From contig JAIMJL010000014.1 in NCBI GenBank assembly GCA_020693225.1, forward strand, positions 1-43,004: 43,004 bases of DNA, written 5' to 3'. Positions 1 to 7,331 of this stretch are shown in pieces. The translations under genes and the position numbers were made by a program. How positions within the stretch are numbered: the stretch's first letter is position 1; each line of letters opens with the position of its first letter. The notes under the pieces are model-generated. The model saw nothing but the letters and a program-made list of their open reading frames with translations, ran no database searches and was not told where the DNA came from. Source of the DNA: Sandarakinorhabdus sp. (GTDB taxonomy: Bacteria > Pseudomonadota > Alphaproteobacteria > Sphingomonadales > Sphingomonadaceae).

Positions 1-375
1 GGCTGCGAGATACAGCGTGTGCAGGGCAATCACCACCATGCTCACCATATCTTCCCAGTAGAAGGGCTCGGCGAACAGCCATTTGCCGAACACCACCTTC
101 TCCCAGATCGAGCCGGTGACCATGATGGTATAAAGTGTGAAGGTTTTCAGGATGATGGAGGCGGTTGCCAAGCCTTCACCCTCGCCGGTGCGCAGATAGC
201 GGATAACGAGGATGGCGCTGGCGATTGCAATGAACACCTGGATCGGTGCCAGGATGCCCTGCACCAGGGTCCAGCGGGTGGCATCGCGGCGGACGCGCTG
301 CTCGGGCGTGTATAGCGGCTTGCGCCCGGCGCTGCGGGGCGTGCCTTCTGTGCCGTGTTGCGTCCGATGGCCCAA
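1..375 (-). CDS. bchF: 3-vinyl bacteriochlorophyllide hydratase BchF (partial, 3' end outside window)
   Basis: Hydrates the C3 vinyl group of (bacterio)chlorophyllide during bacteriochlorophyll a synthesis; it is a small integral membrane enzyme. Reading leftward from a TTG codon at 375-373, the frame is open for 125 codons to the window edge. It shows hallmark BchF stretches: LYTPEQRVRRDATRW, then WTLVQGILAPIQ followed by a membrane segment, then YTIMVTGSIWEKVVFGKWLF and FYWEDMVSMVVIALHT. Full-length BchF is about 160-170 residues, so roughly 40 C-terminal residues lie outside. The TTG start is chosen because a GGGAG sequence sits 8 bases upstream (388-384); no ATG is in frame there. It is transcribed away from aerR/ppsR, and the shared intergenic region carries PpsR-like palindromes. 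It is probably the first gene of a leftward bch operon. The identity is firm from motifs; the start is less certain. Confidence 0.9.
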   Translation of the reverse strand, partial: MGHRTQHGTEGTPRSAGRKPLYTPEQRVRRDATRWTLVQGILAPIQVFIAIASAILVIRYLRTGEGEGLATASIILKTFTLYTIMVTGSIWEKVVFGKWLFAEPFYWEDMVSMVVIALHTLYLAA

Positions 376-431
376 AATCGTCTCTCCCGGGGCGTTCCCT
401 CGCGCCCTTGTCCCTGTCTTGTCTCCGGCAA

Positions 432-460
432 ACCTATGACCGAATGTGGCGAACTGTCAA
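432..460 (-). promoter_or_regulatory. Probable bchF promoter (-35 TTGACA / -10 ATAGGT)
   Basis: On the minus strand a perfect -35 TTGACA (460-455) is followed after 17 bases by ATAGGT (437-432). This would start transcription about 50 bases upstream of the proposed bchF TTG codon. The -35 lies inside a PpsR-like half palindrome, which fits repression by PpsR. The -10 match is only moderate. Confidence 0.4.
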
Positions 461-488
461 ACATTCTTGTCGTCAAGTTGGCTTGACA
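455..488. promoter_or_regulatory. Tandem PpsR-like operators between bchF and aerR
   Basis: PpsR/CrtJ binds TGT-N12-ACA palindromes. CGTCAAGTTGGCTTGACA at 471-488 is an almost perfect 18-bp palindrome (GTCAAG-TTGG-CTTGAC core) with one deviation from TGT-N12-ACA. A weaker copy, TGTCAAACATTCTTGTCG at 455-472, abuts it, with one mismatch in the GTCAA-N6-TTGAC core. They lie between divergent bchF and aerR, so PpsR could control both directions. Confidence 0.6.
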
Positions 489-647
489 CTTTTTTGACCC
501 TGACCCGATTGCCATGCTGTCAGAATGGGGTTAGCTTCTGGTCCGCTTCGCTGTGGGAGCAGTGGGGGAATTTGCATGGCCTTGGTGGCTGCTTTCAGAA
601 CTCGGCAGCCAGGACAAAGCCGGACACGCGAGGCCAGGAGAGCCGGA

Positions 648-1514
648 ATGCTGGGGATGGGGACTTCGGGTGGCAAAGGCGGAATGGCCGAAAGCAGGAT
701 GATCGGTGGCGAGCCGACGCCGGCTTGCCTTGTGCAGATGGTGGAGGGCGAGATCATTCCGCGCCTGCTGCTGGCGCATCGCCAGCACGCCAACGGCAAT
801 TGCCGGGTGGCCGCGGAGGCTGCGAAATCGCTGGATGTGCCGCATTTTGCCGCGCAGGCGCTGGAGCAGGAGGCCTTTGCCCTGCTGGCGCTGGTGGAAA
901 GCGAGCTGGCGCGCGGCGCCGATATCGAATCGCTGTTTCTGGATCTGGTGGCACCGGCTGCGCGCCAGCTCGGGCTGTGGTGGGAACAGGATGCCTGCGA
1001 TTTCGTGGATGTGACCATGGGGCTTTGGCGGCTGCAGGAAGTGGTGCACGAGATTTCCGCGCGCATTCCCGGCGTTGCCGAAGGGATTGGCGGCGAGCGC
1101 CGCGCCTTCTTTGCCGCGCCGCCTGGCAGCCAGCATGGCTTTGGAACCTTGATGGTTGAGGAATTTTTCCGCCGGTCCGGCTGGTCCACCTGGGGCGGCC
1201 AGTTTGCCACCCGGCAGGACATGGAAGCGCAGGTTGGCAGCCGCTGGTTTGATATCATCGGGCTGACCATCAGCACGCAATCCGAACTGGAGGCCCTGCC
1301 CGCATTGATTGCGGCCCTGAAAGCGGCATCGCGCAATCGCGCGGTGTTCGTGATGGTGGGCGGATGGGTGTTCAACCAGGCGCCGGCGCTGGCGGCGGAG
1401 GTGGGTGCGGATTGCACGGCGGCGGATGCGCGCGCGGCGGTGGCGGCAGCAGACAGGCTGGTGGCGGACCGTGGTGCTGCCCACCGCGCCGCCCCCCGCG
1501 CTGCGCGCGCCTAG
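648..1514 (+). CDS. aerR: B12-binding antirepressor of PpsR (AerR/PpaA family)
   Basis: About 288 residues. Family members bind cobalamin and modulate the repressor PpsR in response to light and oxygen. An N-terminal helical region (about residues 25-110) is followed by a B12-binding Rossmann-like region (about 130-270). That region contains GSQHGFGTLM, with the candidate ligand His163 in an S-x-H-x-x-G version of the usual D-x-H-x-x-G motif, then FDIIGLTIS and a late glycine-rich VMVGGW segment. The frame is open from 525, but ATG 648 has AGGAG at 636-640 with 7-base spacing, and the sequence before it does not look like the family, so 648 is chosen. It lies directly upstream of ppsR, as in other photosynthesis clusters, and diverges from bchF. 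Identity rests on motif plus context; aerR and ppaA are alternative names for this family. Confidence 0.85.
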   Translation: MLGMGTSGGKGGMAESRMIGGEPTPACLVQMVEGEIIPRLLLAHRQHANGNCRVAAEAAKSLDVPHFAAQALEQEAFALLALVESELARGADIESLFLDLVAPAARQLGLWWEQDACDFVDVTMGLWRLQEVVHEISARIPGVAEGIGGERRAFFAAPPGSQHGFGTLMVEEFFRRSGWSTWGGQFATRQDMEAQVGSRWFDIIGLTISTQSELEALPALIAALKAASRNRAVFVMVGGWVFNQAPALAAEVGADCTAADARAAVAAADRLVADRGAAHRAAPRAARA

Positions 1515-1542
1515 CGCCATCGCTTTCGCCAGTCTGCACCCC

Positions 1543-2976
1543 GTGGACTCACTCCCCCTTCCCGGGCCTTCCCCCTTTCACAACCCGCAGGAATCCCTGC
1601 GCGGTCTGGATGGCGGAGCGACGGCGCGAATCCTTGCGGCATCGGGCGATGTCACGCTGGTGCTGGATCGCGCCGGCATCATCCGCGATGTGGCGGTGGG
1701 CAGTGCCGATTTGGGGCAGACACCCTTCAACGAGTGGCTGAATCGTCGCTGGGCTGAAACCGTTGCGCCCGACAGCCAGGCCAAGGTGGCGGAAATGCTG
1801 CACGATGCCAGCCTGGGCGAGCAGCCGCGCTGGCGACAGGTAAACCATGATTCCGCGGCCGGGCAGGTCCCGATTCGGTATCTGGCGATGGAAGCCGGGC
1901 GCGACGGCCATGTGGTGGCGGTTGGCCGCGACATGCGTGCGGCGGCGGCGTTGCAGCACCGGCTGTTGCAGGCGCAACAATCGATGGAGCGGGATTATAT
2001 CCGGCTGCGGCAGGCGGAGTCGCGCTATCGCCTGCTGTTTGATGTTTCGTCCGAGCCGGTGATTATCGTGGATACGGCCACGCGCCGGATCAGCAACGCC
2101 AATCCTGCCGCGCTGGCGCTTGTGGGCCATGCGGAGGGCGAATCAGCGCTGGCGGGCCAGCCCTTTACCGGCCTGATTGCGCCTGCGGATCGCGATGCCG
2201 CGCTTGCCATGATGGGAGCCGTGGCAACCGCCGAACAGGTTGATCCGGTGCCGTTGGCGCTGGCGCATGATGGCCGCGAATGCCTTGTTTCGGCGACCTT
2301 GTTCCGGCAGGATCGTGGTGCGCATCTGCTAGTGCGGTTGCTGGCGGCAGACCGTTCGCAGACGGCGGAAACCGACGACCGGCGGCTGGTCGAAGTGGTG
2401 GAGCGCATGCCCGATGCCTTTGTGATGGCCGACGGCAATCTGGCGATCCTGGCGAAGAACATGGCCTTTCTGGACCTGACCCACCAGCCGCGGCGCGAGG
2501 ATGTGCGGGGTGCGCCGCTGTCCCGCTATCTTGGCCGGCCGGGAATCGATTTCAACCTGCTGGTCAGCCAGCTGCGCGAGCATGGCCTGGTGCGCAACTT
2601 TGCCACCGTGCTGCGCGACCGGTCTGGCGTGGAAGAGGATGTCGAGGTTTCGGCGGTTGCCGTTCCGGGGCCCGGCGACTTGAGCTTTGGCTTCAGCATC
2701 CGGCCGGTTGCCCGTCGGCTTGCTGCCGAGCCGGAGGCCGCGCGGGCGATCCCGCGTTCGGTGGAGCAGCTGACCGAGCTGGTCGGGCGTGTATCGCTGA
2801 AGGAAATCGTGCGCGAATCGACCGATCTGATCGAGCGGCTGTGCATCGAGGCGGCGCTGACCTTTACGGCCAACAACCGGGCGTCTGCCGCCGAAATCCT
2901 GGGGCTGAGCCGGCAGAGCCTCTATTCCAAACTGCACCGACACGGCATGGGCAATCTGGCCACCGAAGTAGATTGA
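1543..2976 (+). CDS. ppsR: Photosynthesis gene repressor PpsR (CrtJ)
   Basis: Redox-responsive repressor of bch, crt and puc genes, about 477 residues from GTG 1543, close to the usual 460-470. Order: N-terminal sensory domain (about 20-125), a glutamine-rich helix (QHRLLQAQQSMERDYIRLRQAESRYRL is its central part), PAS domain 1 (YRLLFDVSSEPVIIVD), PAS domain 2 (VVERMPDAFVMADGNLAILAKN), and a C-terminal Fis-type helix-turn-helix (NRASAAEILGLSRQSLYSKL). Cysteines at residues 247 and 434 match in position the two redox cysteines described in Rhodobacter PpsR (251 and 424); the second lies at the start of the DNA-binding domain. The open frame extends upstream into aerR, but family similarity starts near 1580, so GTG 1543 (28 bases after the aerR stop) is the best start. 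No clear ribosome site precedes it, suggesting coupling to aerR. Confidence 0.92.
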   Translation: MDSLPLPGPSPFHNPQESLRGLDGGATARILAASGDVTLVLDRAGIIRDVAVGSADLGQTPFNEWLNRRWAETVAPDSQAKVAEMLHDASLGEQPRWRQVNHDSAAGQVPIRYLAMEAGRDGHVVAVGRDMRAAAALQHRLLQAQQSMERDYIRLRQAESRYRLLFDVSSEPVIIVDTATRRISNANPAALALVGHAEGESALAGQPFTGLIAPADRDAALAMMGAVATAEQVDPVPLALAHDGRECLVSATLFRQDRGAHLLVRLLAADRSQTAETDDRRLVEVVERMPDAFVMADGNLAILAKNMAFLDLTHQPRREDVRGAPLSRYLGRPGIDFNLLVSQLREHGLVRNFATVLRDRSGVEEDVEVSAVAVPGPGDLSFGFSIRPVARRLAAEPEAARAIPRSVEQLTELVGRVSLKEIVRESTDLIERLCIEAALTFTANNRASAAEILGLSRQSLYSKLHRHGMGNLATEVD

Positions 2977-3007
2977 GCTGCGACAGCCCGCCGCATCCAA
3001 CAGGATG

Positions 3008-3051
3008 TGTCAATCTTTGTTGACGCCCTCTTGTGTCAAGGTTAGCGTACA
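3008..3051 (+). promoter_or_regulatory. bchG promoter with two PpsR operators, probably leaderless
   Basis: TGTCAATCTTTGTTGACG (3008-3025) and TGTCAAGGTTAGCGTACA (3034-3051) are two TGT-N12-ACA-type PpsR sites, the second exact at both ends, separated by 8 bp as in classic Rhodobacter pairs. A -35 TTGACG (3020-3025) and a weak -10 TAGCGT (3043-3048) are spaced 17 bp, inside the operators. The predicted start site falls at about 3055, the bchG ATG itself, and no properly spaced ribosome site exists. Confidence 0.6.
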
Positions 3052-3054
3052 GGA

Positions 3055-3978
3055 ATGAGCCAAGCGACCGATCTGGGGCAGCTGCACCGCAAACCGTCGC
3101 CTGCCGCCGTGCTCGAACTGCTGAAGCCGATTACCTGGTTTCCGCCGATGTGGGCATTCATGTGCGGCGTGGTGTCTTCCGGCGTGTCGTTGCAGGAACG
3201 CTGGCCGTTTCTATTGGCGGGCATCGTGCTGACCGGGCCGCTGGTGTGCGGCACCAGCCAGGCGGTGAATGATTGGTATGATCGGCATGTCGATGCCATC
3301 AACGAGCCGAATCGGCCGATTCCGTCGGGGCGGATTCCCGGCCGCTGGGGCTTGTGGATCGCCTGCATCGGCTCGCTGCTGTCGCTGGGGGTGGCGGCGC
3401 TGATTGGCTGGTGGGTGTTTCTGGCAACCATCGTGGGGGTGATTTTTGCCTGGGCCTATAGCGCGCCGCCGCTGCGGCTGAAGCAGAGCGGCTGGGCGGG
3501 GCCGCTGTCGGTTGCCTTCACCTATGAGGGGCTGACCTGGTTTACCGGTGCTGCCGTGATGGTCGGTGCCCTGCCCTCCACACCGATCCTGCTGCTGGTG
3601 CTGCTCTATTCGGCAGGGGCCTTCGGCATCATGACCTTGAACGATTTCAAGGCGGTGGAAGGCGACAAGCAGATGGGAATCGCCTCGCTTCCGGTGACGC
3701 TGGGGGTTCGCCCGGCGGCCATCCTGGCCTGCGTGGTGATGGCGGTGCCGCAGGCGATCGTGGTCGCTTTGCTGCTGCAATGGGAGCGGCCGCTGGCTGC
3801 CGCCGGGGTTGCCGCCGTGCTGCTGGGCCAGTGTGCGCTGATGACCCGGCTGTTGAAGGATCCGCGCAAACATGCGCCCTGGTACAACGCCACCGGGACC
3901 ACGCTTTATGTGCTGGGCATGCTGATGGCGGCTATTGGCGTGCGCGCGCTGGCGCCGGTGGGAGGATTGATCCAATGA
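3055..3978 (+). CDS. bchG: Bacteriochlorophyll synthase BchG
   Basis: Membrane prenyltransferase of the UbiA family that esterifies bacteriochlorophyllide a with geranylgeranyl or phytyl diphosphate. It has 307 residues, normal for BchG. The N-terminal signature LLKPITWFPPMWAF (about 22-35) is typical of the family. The first Asp-rich motif, NDWYDRHVDAINEPNRP (72-88), and the second, LNDFKAVEGDKQMG (195-208), supply the magnesium and diphosphate ligands. Multiple hydrophobic helices surround them. It starts the bchG-bch2-bchP-tspO run and ends in an ATGA overlap with the next gene. The start ATG sits right after the second PpsR site. Specificity for bacteriochlorophyll rather than chlorophyll is inferred from the neighbours. 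Confidence 0.95.
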   Translation: MSQATDLGQLHRKPSPAAVLELLKPITWFPPMWAFMCGVVSSGVSLQERWPFLLAGIVLTGPLVCGTSQAVNDWYDRHVDAINEPNRPIPSGRIPGRWGLWIACIGSLLSLGVAALIGWWVFLATIVGVIFAWAYSAPPLRLKQSGWAGPLSVAFTYEGLTWFTGAAVMVGALPSTPILLLVLLYSAGAFGIMTLNDFKAVEGDKQMGIASLPVTLGVRPAAILACVVMAVPQAIVVALLLQWERPLAAAGVAAVLLGQCALMTRLLKDPRKHAPWYNATGTTLYVLGMLMAAIGVRALAPVGGLIQ

Positions 3979-5306
3979 ACCTGTCTGCCATGAACGCACC
4001 CGCGCCGCTTGGCTGGCTTGGCATTGCCCGGCTGGGGTTGGTGCAGAGCGCGCTGGGGGCCAATGTGATGCTGGCCACCTCGCTTCTGAACCGGGTGATG
4101 GTGGTGGAATATGCGCTGGCGGCGGCCATTCCCGCCGGTCTTGTGGGCTGGCACTATGCCGTGCAGCTTAGCCGGCCCTTGTGGGGGCATGGATCGGACC
4201 GCGGCAACCGCCGCACACCCTGGATCATCGGCGGCATGGGATTTCTGGCGCTGGGCGGCATCCTCGCCACCAACGCCACGCTGTTTGCCCCCAGCTCGCC
4301 AATCGGGGCGCTTCTGGTGGCGATGCTGGCTTATGCGATGATCGGCGCCGGGGTTGGCGCATCGGGCACCTCCTTGCTGGCACTGCTCGCGACCCGCACC
4401 ACGCCCGCCCGCCGCCCGGCGGCGGCGGCACTGACCTGGATCATGATGATCTTCGGCATCGTGGTGACGGCCGGCGTTGCGGGGAGCCTGCTCGATCCCT
4501 TCTCGCCGCAGCGGCTGGCGCTGGTGGCGGGCGGGGTTTCGCTGGCGGCTTTTCTGGTGACGTTGATTGCGGTGGCCGGGGTGGAGGGAGAGTCGGTGCG
4601 CGCGACGGAGCCGGCCGAGGACCGCGCGCCGTTCGGCGTGGTGATCCGGGAAATCTGGGCCGATCCCGCAGCACGGCGTTTCACGGTGTTCGTGTTTGTC
4701 GCCATGCTGGCCTATTCAATGCAGGACATGATCCTTGAGCCGTTTGCCGGCCTGGTGTTCGAGATGACGCCGGGGCAATCGACCTCGCTGTCTTCGGTGC
4801 AGCACATGGGGGTGTTGCTGGGGATGATCCTGGTAGGCGTGGGCGGAGCGGTGTTTGCCGGGCAAGGCCGGGCGCGCATGCGGATGTGGGTGGTGGGCGG
4901 CTGCCTGGGTTCGGCGGGTGCGCTGGGCCTTTTGAGTGCCGCCGCGATGGCCGGGCCGGGCTGGCCGCTGCGTGAAACGGTGTTTGTGCTGGGCTTTGCC
5001 AATGGCGTGTTTGCGGTCTCCGCAATCGGCGCGATGATGGATCTGGCCGGTGCCGGCGTTCCGGGCCGCGAAGGCATTCGCATGGGGCTTTGGGGGGCGG
5101 CGCAAGCGATTGCCTTCGGGCTTGGCGGTTTCCTGGGCGCGGTGGGATCGGATATCGGGAGGGCGGCCTTTGGCGATGATGGCCGCGCCTTTTCCGCCGT
5201 GTTCACCGTGGAAGCCGGGCTGTTTCTGGTGGCGGCGATGATCGCCGCGCGCATTGCTGTGACCGAATCTTCCCACATCAACCTTCACAGAGGGGCAACC
5301 GCATGA
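3975..5306 (+). CDS. bch2: PucC/LhaA-like MFS protein (Bch2, Rhodobacter ORF428 type)
   Basis: About 443 residues, with some 12 hydrophobic segments across the length, of the PucC/LhaA/Bch2 branch of the major facilitator superfamily. Relatives help assemble light-harvesting complexes or deliver bacteriochlorophyll; ORF428 lies between bchG and bchP in Rhodobacter, as here. Visible features include the N-terminal GIARLGLVQSALGANVMLATSLLNRVMVVE, whose core is conserved in the family, and SRPLWGHGSDRGNRRTPWI, the loop between helices 2 and 3. ATG 3975 overlaps the bchG stop (ATGA). A second ATG at 3990 is possible. The gene overlaps bchP by ATGA, so translation is likely coupled. The exact ligand is unknown. 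Confidence 0.88.
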   Translation: MNLSAMNAPAPLGWLGIARLGLVQSALGANVMLATSLLNRVMVVEYALAAAIPAGLVGWHYAVQLSRPLWGHGSDRGNRRTPWIIGGMGFLALGGILATNATLFAPSSPIGALLVAMLAYAMIGAGVGASGTSLLALLATRTTPARRPAAAALTWIMMIFGIVVTAGVAGSLLDPFSPQRLALVAGGVSLAAFLVTLIAVAGVEGESVRATEPAEDRAPFGVVIREIWADPAARRFTVFVFVAMLAYSMQDMILEPFAGLVFEMTPGQSTSLSSVQHMGVLLGMILVGVGGAVFAGQGRARMRMWVVGGCLGSAGALGLLSAAAMAGPGWPLRETVFVLGFANGVFAVSAIGAMMDLAGAGVPGREGIRMGLWGAAQAIAFGLGGFLGAVGSDIGRAAFGDDGRAFSAVFTVEAGLFLVAAMIAARIAVTESSHINLHRGATA

Positions 5307-6511
5307 CCGAGACTTTCGATGCCGTCGTCGTGGGCGGAGGCCCATCCGGCGCGACCGCAGCCACCGATCTGGCCCAGGCCGGGCACAAGGTTTTGTTGCT
5401 GGATCGGGCCGGGCGCATCAAGCCGTGCGGCGGTGCCATTCCGCCGCGACTGATCAAGGATTTCGATATTCCGCTCGGCCTGTTGTGCGCGCGCGCCACG
5501 TCGGCGCGGATGATTGCGCCATCGGACACCCATGTGGACATGCCAGTGGGCAAGGGCTTTGTCGGGATGGTGGATCGCGACGTGTTCGATGAGTGGCTGC
5601 GCGACCGGGCGGAGAAAAGCGGTGCCGAGCGCCGCGCCGGAACCTATGAAGCCATCGAACGCGATGCCGATGGCACGGCGATCATCGCCTATCGGCCCAA
5701 GGGCGCGGCGCGCGGTTCCGAGCCGGTTCGGGTGCGCGCGAAAGTGGTAATCGGCTGCGATGGTGCGCGATCCGGCGTGGCGCGCGCGGCATTGCCCGAT
5801 GCCGAGCGGGTGCCGTTTGTTGCCGCCTATCACGAGGTGGTGGAATCGCCGCCGGAAGGGTTCAATGGCTTTGATGGCGGGCGCTGCGATGTCTTCTATC
5901 AAGGCAAGCTGTCGCCGGATTTCTATGCCTGGGTGTTTCCGCATGGTGGCAAGACCAGCATTGGCGTTGGCAGCGCGAAAAAGGGCTTTGCGCTGCGCGA
6001 GGCGGTGGCCCAGCTGCGCGAGCAGACCGGGCTGGACGCCTGCGAGACCGTTCGCGTGGAAGGTGCGCCGATCCCGTTGAAACCGCTGAAGAAGTGGGAC
6101 AATGGCCGTGATGTGGTGGTGGCGGGCGACGCCGCCGGCGTGGTTGCGCCGGCGTCTGGCGAAGGCATTTATTATGCCATGACGGCCGGCCGTCTGGCCG
6201 CCGACGCGGCGAGCGCGTTCCTGAAGACAGGCGATGCGCGGCTGCTGGCCACGGCGCGCAAGCGGTTCATGAAGGACCACGGGCGGGTGTTCATGATCCT
6301 CGGAATCATGCAATATTTCTGGTATTCCAGCGACAAGCGGCGGGAACGTTTCGTGAAGATCTGCCAGGACAAGGATGTGCAGCAGCTCACCTGGGACGCC
6401 TATATGAACAAGGAACTGGTGCGCGCCAAGCCGATGGCACACGTGAAAATCTTCTTCAAGGATCTGGGGCATTTGTTCGGCATCGGCTCGGTCGCACCGA
6501 AACCCGAATGA
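5303..6511 (+). CDS. bchP: Geranylgeranyl reductase BchP
   Basis: Flavoprotein that reduces the geranylgeranyl tail of bacteriochlorophyll to phytyl, using NADPH. It has 402 residues, the usual size. The N-terminal FAD dinucleotide motif is VVVGGGPSGATAATDLAQAG (8-27), followed by KPCGGAIPPRL (40-50), a BchP/ChlP hallmark. The second FAD-contact motif VVVAGDAAGVVAPASGEGI is near 270-288. It starts by ATGA overlap with bch2 and ends by ATGA overlap with tspO. No truncation or missing motif is seen. Archaeal-type lipid geranylgeranyl reductases are related, but the bch context settles the role. Confidence 0.95.
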   Translation: MTETFDAVVVGGGPSGATAATDLAQAGHKVLLLDRAGRIKPCGGAIPPRLIKDFDIPLGLLCARATSARMIAPSDTHVDMPVGKGFVGMVDRDVFDEWLRDRAEKSGAERRAGTYEAIERDADGTAIIAYRPKGAARGSEPVRVRAKVVIGCDGARSGVARAALPDAERVPFVAAYHEVVESPPEGFNGFDGGRCDVFYQGKLSPDFYAWVFPHGGKTSIGVGSAKKGFALREAVAQLREQTGLDACETVRVEGAPIPLKPLKKWDNGRDVVVAGDAAGVVAPASGEGIYYAMTAGRLAADAASAFLKTGDARLLATARKRFMKDHGRVFMILGIMQYFWYSSDKRRERFVKICQDKDVQQLTWDAYMNKELVRAKPMAHVKIFFKDLGHLFGIGSVAPKPE

Positions 6512-6996
6512 CCGCCAGCCGGTCCTGGCTGCTGCCGGCGGTGGTCGCCGCCCTGTCGGCGATGCTGGTGGCCGGCATCGGAGCCACCTTGACCGATCTT
6601 GGCCCCTGGTATCGCAGCTTGCAGCAGCCATCCTGGAACCCGCCGGATGCGGTTTTCCCGATTGCCTGGACCACCATATTTTCGCTTGCGGCGATCGCCG
6701 GGGTGGAAGCCTGGCGCAAGATCGAGCGCCGCTCCACCGCCGAATGGATGGTGGGTCTGTTTGCGCTGAACGGCTTTCTCAATGTCACCTGGAGCCTGAT
6801 TTTCTTCCGCTTGCAGCGGCCGGACTGGGCGCTGGTGGCGGTGGGCGCGCTGTGGCTTTCGATCCTGGTGCTGATCATCTACTGCGGTCGCCACTCGTGG
6901 CTCGCCGGCCTGCTGCTGGTGCCCTATCTTGTGTGGGTGAGCATTGCCGCTGCGCTGAATGTCGCTGTGGTCGAGCTTAACGCGCCTTTTCGCTGA
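6508..6996 (+). CDS. tspO: TspO/MBR family tryptophan-rich sensory protein
   Basis: Five-helix membrane protein of 162 residues, normal for TspO. Family hallmarks are WYRSLQQPSWNPPDAVFPIAW (about 36-56) and LNGFLNVTWSLIFF (about 90-103), with many tryptophans. In Rhodobacter sphaeroides, TspO binds porphyrins or heme and dampens photosynthesis gene expression by acting on tetrapyrrole efflux and the AppA/PpsR system. Here it is translationally coupled to bchP (ATGA at 6508) and lies in the same operon as bchG, a few kilobases from ppsR, which supports a tetrapyrrole-linked role. It is followed immediately by a small membrane ORF. Confidence 0.93.
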   Translation: MTASRSWLLPAVVAALSAMLVAGIGATLTDLGPWYRSLQQPSWNPPDAVFPIAWTTIFSLAAIAGVEAWRKIERRSTAEWMVGLFALNGFLNVTWSLIFFRLQRPDWALVAVGALWLSILVLIIYCGRHSWLAGLLLVPYLVWVSIAAALNVAVVELNAPFR

Positions 6997-7245
6997 ATGG
7001 AGGCATTTTTCGCCTCCGGGCGCGCCATCGATTTGGTGCTGGCCGTGATGCTGATCGAGATGCTGCTGCTGTGGCGGCGGCGGCGGAGCGATCCGCTTTC
7101 CATCCTGCTGGCGGTGCTGCCCGGCATGCTGATCCTGCTGGCGCTGCGCTTTGCCATCACTGGCGCACCCTGGCCGGTGATTGCCGGGTTGCTGCTGGCT
7201 TCCTGGCCAGTGCATCTGGCGGATATCCGCCGCCGCCGCTGGTAG
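6997..7245 (+). CDS. Small membrane protein of unknown function in the bch operon
   Basis: 82 residues, not recognised. The ATG follows the tspO stop directly (TGA-ATG with no gap), so it is probably made by translational coupling. It has about three hydrophobic segments (residues 9-27, 35-55 and 59-75). Positive clusters RRRR (about 28-31) and RRRR near the C-terminus (RRRRW at 78-82) suggest loops or ends on the cytoplasmic side. There are no cysteines or histidines that would suggest cofactor binding, apart from one His near 73. Base composition matches its neighbours. A terminator lies about 30 bases downstream, so this is the last gene of the bchG-bch2-bchP-tspO operon. A role in pigment or photosynthetic membrane biology is an inference from position only. 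Confidence 0.7.
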   Translation: MEAFFASGRAIDLVLAVMLIEMLLLWRRRRSDPLSILLAVLPGMLILLALRFAITGAPWPVIAGLLLASWPVHLADIRRRRW

Positions 7246-7274
7246 TGGCATGAAACCGGCAGGAGAATGAAAAA

Positions 7275-7306
7275 CGCCGCCCCGGACAAGCCCGGAGCGG
7301 CGCATT
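7275..7306. terminator. Bidirectional terminator between bch operon and cytochrome c gene
   Basis: An 11-bp GC-rich stem with one mismatch (7275-7285 with 7292-7302) has a 6-base loop. It is flanked by AAAA on the left and ATTTT on the right, so it can serve both converging genes. Confidence 0.75.
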
Positions 7307-7331
7307 TTCTGCCCGATGAAGGCGCAGACGA

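Noticed and set aside
525..647. Upstream extension of aerR to ATG 525
   Set aside because: No ribosome site, unusual sequence, and a well-placed AGGAG precedes ATG 648.
1405..1542. Upstream extension of ppsR into aerR
   Set aside because: It overlaps aerR by over 100 bases and encodes an Arg-rich stretch with no PpsR similarity.
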